Of a stretch of DNA of 64,000 bases, positions 56,401 to 64,000 are shown piece after piece. The position numbers and the translations under genes were made by a program. Position 1 is the first letter of the stretch, and each line of letters starts with the position of its first letter. The stretch is from NCBI RefSeq assembly GCF_024166365.1, contig NC_064842.1, positions 12,061,001 through 12,125,000 on the forward strand, in the 5' to 3' direction. This stretch comes from Elephas maximus indicus (lineage: Eukaryota > Chordata > Mammalia > Proboscidea > Elephantidae). The notes under the pieces were generated by a model. The model searched no databases, had not been told where the DNA came from, and saw only the letters and a program-made list of their open reading frames with translations.

Positions 56401-57307
56401 GACTAAAACGATAAAGATCATGGAAGAAAAAACAGGGACAACCTTAGGAGCCCTAATACAAGGCATAAACAGAATACAAAACATTCCCAAAAATGACGAA
56501 GAGAAACCAGATAACTGGGAGCTCCTAAAAATCAAACACCTATGCTCATCTAAAGACTTCACCAAAAGAGTAAAAAGACCACCTACAGACTGGGAAAGAA
56601 TTTTCAGCTATGACATCTCCGACCAGCGCCTGATCTCTAAAATCTATATGATTCTGTCAAAACTCAACCACAAAAAGACAAACAACCCAATCAAGAAGTG
56701 GGCAAAGGATATGAATACACACTTCACTAAAGAAGATATTCAGGCAGCTAACAGATACATGAGAAAATGCTCTCAATCATTAGCCATTAGAGAAATGCAA
56801 ATTAAAACCACGATGAGATTCCATCTCACTCCAACAAGGCTGGCATTAATCCAAAAAACACAAAATAATAAATGTTGGAGAGGCTGCGGAGAGACTGGAA
56901 CTCTTATACACTGCTGGTGGGAATGTAAAATGGTACAACCACTTTGGAAATCTATCTGGCGTTATCTTAAACAGTTAGAAATAGAACTACCATACAACCC
57001 AGAAATCCCACTCCTCGGAATATACCCTAGAGAAGTAAGAGCCTTCACACAAATAGATACATGCACACCCATGTTTATTGCAGCACTGTTTACAACAGCA
57101 AAAAGCTGGAAGCAACCAAGGTGTCTATCAACGGATGAATGGTTAAATAAATTGTGGTATATTCACACAACGGAATACTACGCATCGATAAAGAACAGTG
57201 ACGAATCTGTGAAACATTTCATAACATGGAGGAACCTGGAAGGCATTATGCTGAGTGAAATTAGTCAGAGGCAAAAGGACAAATATTGTATAAGACCACT
57301 ATTATAA
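53485..57307 (+). pseudogene. L1 ORF2 (endonuclease and reverse transcriptase), disrupted
   Basis: Would encode about 1270 aa. Endonuclease: N in ITLNVNGLN and E in CLQETHL at the start (53485 frame), then GDFNTPLS, FSRIDHILG and SDHKAIK in the 53658 frame. Reverse transcriptase: [29 protein letters not shown] and FADDMILY in the 54860 frame. C-terminal Cys/His motif: [18 protein letters not shown]. Breaks: a one-base slip in the A run at 53662-53667; a TAA stop at 54468-54470; a frameshift in the CTAC-type run at 54791-54806; a TAG stop at 56036-56038 where a Trp is normal. A T run at 55384-55391 adds about three residues in frame in the reverse transcriptase. Catalytic residues are still visible. 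Confidence 0.96.
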
Positions 57308-58316
57308 GATCTTGAGAAATAGTATAAACTGAGAAGAACACATACTTTTGTGGTTACGAGGCCGGGAGGGAGGGAGGGTGGGAGAGGGTTTTTTACTGAT
57401 TAATTAGTAGATAAGAACTACTTTAGGTGAAGGGAAGGACAATACTCAATACACAGAAGGTCAGCTCAAATGGACTGGACCAAAAGCAAAGAAGTTTCCG
57501 GGATAAAATGAATGCTTCAAAGGTCAGCGAAGCAAGGGCGGGGGTTTGGGGACTATGGCTTAAGGGAACTTCTAAGTCAATTGGCAAAATAATACTATTA
57601 TGAAAACATTCTGCATCCTACTTTGAAATGTGGAGTCTGGGGTCTTAAATGCTAACAAGCGGCCATCTAAGATGCATCAATTGGTCTCAACCCACCTGGA
57701 TCAAAGGAGAATGAAGAACACCAAGGTCACACGACAACTATGAGCCCAAAAGACAGAAAGGGCCACATGAACCAGAGACTTACATCATCCTGAGACCAGA
57801 AGAACTAGATGGTGTCCGGCCACGACTGATGACTGCCCTGACAGGGAGCACAACAGAGAACCCCTGAGGGAGCAGGAGATCAGTGGGATGCAGACCCCAA
57901 ATTCTCATAAAAAGACCAGACTTAATGGTCTGACTGAGACTAGAGGAATCCCGGCGGTCATGGTCCCCAAACCTTCTGTTGCTACAGGACAGGAACCATT
58001 CCTGAAGACAACTCATCAGACATGGAAGGGACTGGACAATGGGTTGGAGAGAGATGTTGATGAAGAGTGAGCTACTTGTATCAGGTGGACACTTGAGACT
58101 GTGTTGGCATCTCCTGTCTGGAGGGGAGATGGGAGGGTAGAGAGGGTTAGAAACTGGCAAAATTGTTACGAAAGGAGAGACCGGAAGGGCTGACTCATTA
58201 GGGGGAGAGTAAGTGGGAGTATGGAGTAAGGTGTATATAAGCTTATACATGACAGACAGACTTGATTTGTAAACATTCACTTAAAGCTCAATAAAAATTA
58301 TTAAAAAAAAAAAAAA
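57308..58316 (+). other. L1 3' UTR and poly(A)
   Basis: About 1 kb, non-coding, matched in diverged form by the L1 copies at 30662, 44037 and 60239. AATAAA at 58290-58295, with an A run from 58303. A G-rich tract is listed separately. Confidence 0.92.
57364..57388 (+). promoter_or_regulatory. G-quadruplex-type tract in L1 3' UTR
   Basis: GGGAGGGAGGGAGGG at 57364-57378 has four G3 runs with single-base loops; two more G runs follow to 57388. Purine-rich tracts at this place are a conserved L1 feature. The older copies at 31240 and 44276 keep only weaker versions. Confidence 0.9.
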
Positions 58317-58452
58317 CCATTGCTGACAGTCAATTCCGACTCATAGGGACCCTACAAGACAGAGAAGAACTCCCCCATGTAGTTTCCAAGGAGCAGCTGG
58401 TAGATTCGAACTGCTGACCATGTGGTTAGCGGCCAAGCTCTTAACCTCTGTA
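58317..58452 (-). mobile_element. Type A AfroSINE cut by the L1
   Basis: Reverse short-form copy: tail ...AGTCAATTCCGACTC, head to AAGCTCTTAACCTCTG. Its first bases (CCATTGCTGA) are now duplicated on the far side of the L1. The older target duplication is TTCACATAAAACCA (51750-51763) against TTCACATAAAGCCA (58455-58468). Confidence 0.9.
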
Positions 58453-58469
58453 TCTTCACATAAAGCCAC

Positions 58470-59130
58470 CCCAAAAGTGGGACTCTGGCTTCTGCCAAGG
58501 AAAATCCAGCTTTCAAAATAATTCCTTTAATGTGGAAAGGGGGTGGGAGAGGGGACGGCAGTTCCCTGGGAGAAGAAAATTGCCCTTCTTCAGGGCTTAT
58601 GATTCGCATCCTGACTGCCTCCTTTGTCTGCATGAGCTTTTCCCAGTTTATCTGAGTGTATGTTTGAAAAAGCAAAAGGTGGAAGGCAGAAGAGAAAGAG
58701 AATTTGTGTGATTGATCATCCCACCGGATAAACACCCTGGCCTCCTGACTCAAACCTGCTGAGAGAGAATTAAATTATTCAAATCAAGAGCTGCAGAACA
58801 GCTTTTCTTTGCCAAACCATAATAGGGAGCAAGTCGCTGGGAGGCACCTGGGCTCTTTCCTGCCTTCCAACAGCCAGGTGGCCGCTGCCATTGCTATTTC
58901 TCCAAGCCGGAACAATCAGCAACAGCCCTGAGCCCTCTGCAGTTTAGAACTCTGATTTTACACCAAAGTTCCTCCTCCTCCCTCCTCCTCCTCACAAGCA
59001 GTGGGACAAAAGCCTGACTGGATTTTCTACATGGCCTTCACCCATCGGACAACAGCCCTCTCTCCCAGCCCCTCTGTGACAGTCACACGCCCCCAACGAT
59101 GGAGATGCCAGCCTCTCAGCACCCACAGTC
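58470..59130. other. No gene; (CTC)n run
   Basis: CTCCTCCTCCCTCCTCC repeats near 58971-58993. No coding motif in the 133-aa minus-strand frame. Confidence 0.4.
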
Positions 59131-59135
59131 ACCTA

Positions 59136-59338
59136 AAAAACAACAACAAAGTTACTGTCGCGTTGATTCTGACTCATGGCGACCCCTTGTGTGTCAGAGT
59201 AGAACTGCACTCCATACAATTTTCCATGGCTGATTTTTCTGAAGCAGATTGCCAGGCCTTTCTTCCAAGTCACCTCCGGGCAGATTCAAACTGCCATCCT
59301 TCGATTAGTAGCTGTGTGCTTAACCACTTCATGCTCTA
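59136..59338 (-). mobile_element. Type B AfroSINE
   Basis: It begins with an AACAACAAC-type tail and CTGTCGCGTTGATTCTGAC and ends in a decayed head (GTGTGCTTAACCACTTC). Confidence 0.9.
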
Positions 59339-59730
59339 AAAATAGAGGCTGGCCACTTGAAAGAAAAACGGCAGACAGAAACCAGGGGAACCTGTCACCC
59401 ATTCTCACCACCTCTCCCAACCAGAGGGAGAACTGTGCACTCATCAGCTCACCCCCTTAAGCTGGGTACATTTAGAACCTTTGAATCCTGAAACCTGTGA
59501 AATGCTGAAATCTGATGTTTGAGGGTGGAAACCAATGCAGGTTTTTCACTCGAGCCTGGAGTCATTCAAGAGTGCCAGAAGAGGGGTGGGGAACCTGGAA
59601 GAGGAGGTGGGAGGGAAAGAGGAGGAAAAGAAAAGGTAGGTTGGTAGAATCTGTTGTTTCTGGTGCAGCCCCCAGCCAGGTCTTCGCTCCACAGCTCACA
59701 GCCATCCTTCTCCACAGCAGACCGACTCCT
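59339..59730. other. No recognised feature
   Basis: G/A-rich patch at 59580-59640; no gene. Confidence 0.35.
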
Positions 59731-59734
59731 TCTA

Positions 59735-59938
59735 ATCCAGTTGCTGCAGAGACGATTCCAATTCATGGCGACCCTGTGTGTGTAGGAGTAGAACTGTACT
59801 CCACAGGGTTTTCAACAGCTGAGTTTTCAGAAGTAGTTCACTAAGCCTTTCTTCAGAGGCACCTCTGGGTGGACTTGAACCTCCAACTTTTCAGTTAGCA
59901 GCCGAGCGCATGAACTATTTACACCACCAGGGGACTCC
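59735..59938 (-). mobile_element. Type B AfroSINE
   Basis: Reverse copy from AATCCAGTTGCTGCAGAGAC to CTATTTACACCACCAGGGGACTCC. Complete at the head. Confidence 0.92.
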
Positions 59939-59939
59939 C

Positions 59940-60225
59940 TGACTTCTTCCAGTGGCTTTAAAAAAGAGCCCCAGAAGAAAAACTGTACCTCTTTTCCCCA
60001 CATCTGGCTCTCTGAAGGCCCTCTCCTCCCTCTCCCGCCTCCTCGGCTCTCACAGCCTGGCCTCTGGGCCTCTCCAAGCGTATAATTTCCTGCTCTCCCT
60101 CCCCTTCTCTGCAAGGCCCCTCAGACATGGTATCCACGACCTTTCCTCTCTCCCACCTTTTGACGCAGGCCCACATGCTCATCTGTTCTACTCACCCTGT
60201 CAGTCTCTCCAGTGCCAGCCATCAG
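59940..60225. other. Unassigned C/T-rich host DNA
   Basis: Pyrimidine-rich on the plus strand; frames of 74-99 aa overlap on both strands and look like chance. Confidence 0.4.
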
Positions 60226-60238
60226 AACACCTGCCTGA

Positions 60239-61339
60239 CAACACCCGATAGGGGTGAGGTCTGCACACCACGTCCAACGTAAATGAAGACACTAAGAAAT
60301 ACGCAAGAATAAGGGACAATTTTGGTAAATGCTATAACATGCAATTTTGAACAATAATAACAACCAAAAAAATGTGTGTGGCTACAAAGGTAGACAGGTA
60401 TGCATAAAGGTGTATAGGAAGGCACATGTGAGTATATGGGTGTACACAGGCAGGTGCGTCTGTAGGCATGTGTACACTACATATATCTTCACATATATAA
60501 TAAACCACATAGGGGCACAGTTACAGACACTACCCAGACATGAGCAAACACCTTGCAGGATTGGTTTACCGGATTTGAGGGCTTGGGCCAGGTCTCACGG
60601 GATAACCCAATAGGCACAACATAACTCATAAAGACAACGTTCTACGTCCTAGTTTGGTGAGTAGCATCTGGGGTCTAAGATACAACGATTGGTCTCTACT
60701 CGTCTGGAACAAAAGAGAACGAGGCAAACCAAAGACTCAAAGAAGAAACTAGTCCACAGGACTAACAGCCCACATGAAACACAGCCTCATCTAGTCTGAG
60801 ACCAGAAGAACTAAATGGTGCCCAGCTACCACTGTCAACTGTTCTGGCCAGGGACACAACAGAAGGTCCCAAATAGAAAGGGAGAAAAATGTAGGACAAA
60901 ACTCGAATTCCTAAAAAAAAAAAAAAAAAGGCCAGACTTACTGGACCAACAGAGACTATGGGAACCCCCAAGACTATTGCCCTAAGATACCCTTTGAACT
61001 TGAATTGAAGCCACTGGTGGTCTCCTTTCATCCAAATAATAGACTGGATTATAAAATAAACAATATCACCCATGAATACTGTGCTCCCTTAAATAATCAA
61101 CTGTGTGAGACCAAACGCTCAACATTTAGCCTAAAACGAAGATAAGAAGCCAAGAAGCGGCAGGGAAGGCAGATTAATAGAATCAGAGCAAACATAGTGG
61201 AAATAATGAGAATGCTGAAACACTGTAAAAAATGTAACCAATGTCATAGAACAAGTTGTATAAAAGCTGTTAAATGGGAGCCTAATTTGCTATGTAAACT
61301 TTCACCTAAAACACAATAAAATATTTTTTTAAAAAAAGA
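60239..61339 (+). mobile_element. 5'-truncated L1 3' UTR
   Basis: L1 3' UTR from the text parallel to 44345 (ACGCAAGAATAAGGGAC) to CACAATAAAATATTT and an A run. Exact 13-bp target duplication AACACCTGCCTGA at 60226-60238 and 61340-61352. It contains no ORF2 coding sequence, and an A run at 60914-60930 matches the position of that at 45292. Confidence 0.95.
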
Positions 61340-61352
61340 AACACCTGCCTGA

Positions 61353-62400
61353 GCCAACAAGGTCAAATTTCCTTCTTCAGAGGGCTCAACAAACGGCCTC
61401 CATGCAAAGCCCGAGGAGGAACGCGTTAGGCTGCAGGGCTGGTATTTGTGGCCATTGTCCCCTGGTCCTCTTCCAGGACATTTTCCTACTGTTACTCCTC
61501 CATAGACACCCTGAGGAAAGTCACTGGGTGATAAAGACAAATAAGAAAAGCAAACCAAGCCCCCTGCATCCTTTTCCAGAGGTGATGGGCCTGGGGCAGC
61601 AGGCGGAGCTTCTAGTGGGCCAGGGCTAATCCGCCACCCCAGCTGGAAGTCAGGGAAAGGCTGGAGGATTGTATCAGGCGAAGACGTATAGGCCCCCGCT
61701 GAGTAATACGGAGGTCAGCAAGTCACTTCGTCCAGCTTTAAATCTACGGGCTGTGACTTCTTGGCAGACGTGAGGTCTCCCTTATTTTCTTTTCGATAGC
61801 CACTCTGGACAAATTGCAGCCGGGGTCGCTGTATATATCCAGGCTCCGACAGCTCCGCAGAGTGCCTCTCCCACACAACAGGGGGCATTCTCCTTTGCAG
61901 CTCGCAACCTGAAGCTGGGACAGAGCTGGTATTCAGGCCCCAGCAGGAAAGCTGAGAAAAAGCTCAAGGTCAGCCCCGGAGGTGCAGGAGGAAGGAAGGA
62001 GCCTCCCGTCACCTCTGTGCTGCCTGATGCTGATAAAAAAATAAAATAAAATAATAGCAGGTGATAATGTTCAGCCTCAGACACCCAGGCCTGGCTTTCT
62101 AAAAGGCTGGCCAGAGACCCTGTCCCTCCCCAGCTGTCATTCTGGAAAGACAGACTGGGGACAGGAGCTTAAACCCCGTACCCCACACGTGGAAGCTCTC
62201 TCAGAGATAACCTGGTTCTCCGCACAGTGAGCCGGAGGCACACCTACCACACCAAGGGTCTTCAGACGTGCTGAGATGCTCTTCCCTGCCCCGTGTATCC
62301 AAGAACCGCGGTTTTCCCTTCCCCCTTTCTAGCCCCCAGCCCCAGTCTGCATTAAAGAACTTTTGCTTAGTTTGTTGTTTTCTTAGACACTAAGTCTTAT
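61353..62400. other. No recognised feature
   Basis: Moderately GC-rich, no coding motif. An AAATAAAATAAAATAAT run lies at 62038-62054. Confidence 0.35.
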
Positions 62401-62403
62401 TTG

Positions 62404-62620
62404 GATTACCTGGGTGGTGTAAACAGTAAATGCGCTTGGTTGCTAACCAACAGGTTAGAGGTTCAAGTCCACCCAGAGGTGCCTCAGAAGAAAGGCCTGG
62501 TGATCTATTTCCAAAAACTCAGCCACTGAAAACCCCGTGGCGCACAGTTCTTCTCTGACACACGCGGGGTCGCCATGAGTCGGAACCAGCACCACAGCAA
62601 CCGGGTTGATTTGTTTTTCC
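62404..62620 (+). mobile_element. Type B AfroSINE
   Basis: Head TACCTGGGTGGTGTAAACAG, box-B-like GTTCAAGTCC, tail CGCCATGAGTCGGAACC. Confidence 0.93.
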
Positions 62621-63005
62621 CATCAAATGAAAGTTCCTCCCCAGCCCTCGCTCACTGGCTATTGAAACCTTAGAGCTGCTTTCGCTCATGCTGTTCCCTC
62701 TGACTCTGATTCCGTTCTCTCACTCCCTGGCCCTTTGTCCAGAGAGAAGTCCCCACATGGAAGGTGAGCTGAGGCCTTCTCTGAGCCCCGCCCCCAGGTC
62801 TCGCAGGCGCCCCCGCCTCCTCATCTCCAAGGCCCTCCCAGGAGGCCTTTACTCCACTGGTTTTGCAATCTTTACACGTCTCCTCCCCGGAGACAAACCT
62901 CCTTGAAAGCAGGAGTGTTTTATTTTGCCCATCCGGGCCAGCCAGCACACCAGGCATCTTGGGTGGGTTACATACATTGACCAAAGCTACAGTCTCTCTA
63001 CTAAA
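62621..63005. other. Unassigned; L2-like end
   Basis: Positions 62870-62965 have an L2-like block (CCTTGAAAGCAGGAGTG). A GC-rich stretch at 62780-62830 (GCCCCGCCCCCAGG) might bind Sp1-type factors, but there is no associated gene. Confidence 0.35.
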
Positions 63006-63170
63006 TCCCAAAAAAAACCCAAACCCGTTGCTATGGAGTTGATTCTGACTCACAGTGACTCTACAGGGCAGAGTAGAACTGCTCCATAGGGTTTACAAGG
63101 AGCCCCTGGCGCATCTGAACTGCTGACCTTTTGGTCAGCAGCCAAACTCCTAACCAGTGTCCCACCATCT
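63006..63170 (-). mobile_element. Type A AfroSINE, short form
   Basis: Reverse copy from AAAAAAACCCAAACCCG to CTAACCAGTGTCCCACC. Confidence 0.92.
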
Positions 63171-63411
63171 CTCCCCAAACCTGCAGCATGCAGTCAGAGC
63201 TGTGTCCCCACGCTGCTTCCCAGGGAAGGTAGGGGAGCCATGAAGGACACTCAGACCTTTGACTGCTTTCTGTCAAATCACTTTCTTGAGATTATCTTTA
63301 GGATAGGCGACATAAAGGAACGCTTTTTAAACTGTGCCAGGGCAGCCAGGTGTGGTGGCCAAACCCCTCTGCAGCTCTGAGAAGGTCAACAACAAGCTAG
63401 GAGAGAGTCCA

Positions 63412-63532
63412 AAACCCACTGCCATCAAGTCAGTCACAGTTCATGGCGACCCCTTTATTGCACAGTAGATCTGTGTTCCATAGGTTCAAGGTTAGTAGTC
63501 AAGCACAAACCATCTGCACCACCCAGGGACTT
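63412..63532 (-). mobile_element. Internally deleted SINE
   Basis: The tail (CACTGCCATCAAGTCAGTC) is joined near 63485 directly to a head remnant ending CATCTGCACCACCCAGGGAC. The body is missing. Confidence 0.85.
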
Positions 63533-64000
63533 AGGAGAGAGTCAGGAGAGACGAAATCTCCATGCATTATAGAAGTCAGATTCCCACTCCTTAGCAGCAA
63601 CAATGTCCTCCATTCTCTGGCCACCACCCTGAAGACCCCCCAAGCCTGTAGCCAGTCCTGAGAGCCTTAGAACAGCCCCTTCCCCTGAGGCCCTTAGGCA
63701 GAAGCACCTCTGATGTGGGGTACCTGAGGTTGGGGTGACCAGTGTCAGCCACAGGGAGCAAAATGCTTTATGTGACATTTTCACCTGAGGGCTTCTGTTG
63801 TCAAACCATTCATTACCAAAACTCGGCGATATGTTTCAAAACCTTCCAGAGCTTCAGCAGATGGAAAAGTAAGAAGACATGATGTCAGAATTACTGAAAA
63901 TGGAAGGATAATAATAAAGACGCTGGGCCTCTGTTAATTCCTCTAAACATCACCCTACTCCAGATCCAAAGGCAGCCAGCTCTTCATCACAATAATCCTT
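63533..64000. other. No recognised feature
   Basis: No repeat or gene was recognised to the window end. Confidence 0.35.

Larger units (their letters stand above)
51771..58312 (+). mobile_element. Full-span L1 retrotransposon
   Basis: 6.5-kb LINE-1 with every part in order: 5' end GGGGAGGCGGGGCCAAGATGGC, ORF1, spacer, ORF2, 3' UTR with G-run, AATAAA at 58290-58295 and poly(A) to 58316. The exact 14-bp target duplication AAAACCATTGCTGA lies at 51757-51770 and 58313-58326. The site reads AT/AAAA on this strand, which fits L1 endonuclease nicking. It is the best preserved LINE in the window, but ORF2 damage makes it unable to move itself. It interrupts the 3' end of an AfroSINE. Confidence 0.97.

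Overview
This window looks like gene-poor (intergenic or intronic) nuclear DNA from an afrotherian mammal, most probably an elephant or close relative. The evidence is its repeat content. It has many copies of SINEs with the AfroSINE-type tail (tract reading CTATGAGTCGGAATCGACTC). It has RTE-clade LINE copies ending in (GTT)n that share this tail. It also has a long L1, solo LTRs with 5-bp target duplications, and old MIR, L2, hAT and Tigger fossils found across placental mammals. I found no convincing host protein-coding exon, tRNA, rRNA or other cellular RNA gene. Almost every open frame is either part of a transposon or short enough to be chance.

Layout. 0-3 kb: ancient L2, LTR-like and MIR fragments, a 45-bp tandem duplication and a short RTE tail. 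3-4 kb: two LTR-like copies head to tail. 4.1-7.5 kb: a nearly complete but decayed RTE LINE on the minus strand, carrying a SINE and lying against a hAT fragment. 7.6-8.5 kb: Tigger transposase remnants. 9.5-11.5 kb: LTR-like repeats, then a repeat with short hydrophobic frames. 11.5-30 kb: scattered SINEs, MIRs, RTE pieces and two well-bounded solo LTRs amid unassigned DNA. 30.6-32.2 kb: a truncated L1. 32.8-33.1 kb: a 61-bp minisatellite. 35-39 kb: a SINE-rich stretch with one SINE inside another. 44.0-46.1 kb: one truncated L1 inside the tail of another. 49.9-51.3 kb: five SINEs, including a SINE-in-SINE nest and two serial insertions at one target. 51.8-58.3 kb: a full-span L1 with an intact ORF1 and an ORF2 broken four times, inserted into the tail of an older SINE. 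60.2-61.3 kb: another truncated L1.

How the parts relate. The RTE LINE and the SINEs share the same 3' end, which fits the known arrangement in which tail-matched SINEs use the machinery of a partner LINE. The L1 supplies a second, poly(A)-dependent retrotransposition system. Target-site duplications order many of the insertions in time. I did not find a new biological system. The most useful observations are the nested insertions with readable target duplications, the L1 architecture (intact ORF1, very short 5' UTR, 457-nt spacer between ORFs), a SINE family with a tRNA-Gly-like head, and an unrecognised repeat with hydrophobic small frames near 10.9-11.2 kb. Family names rest on recalled consensus patterns, not on a database search.
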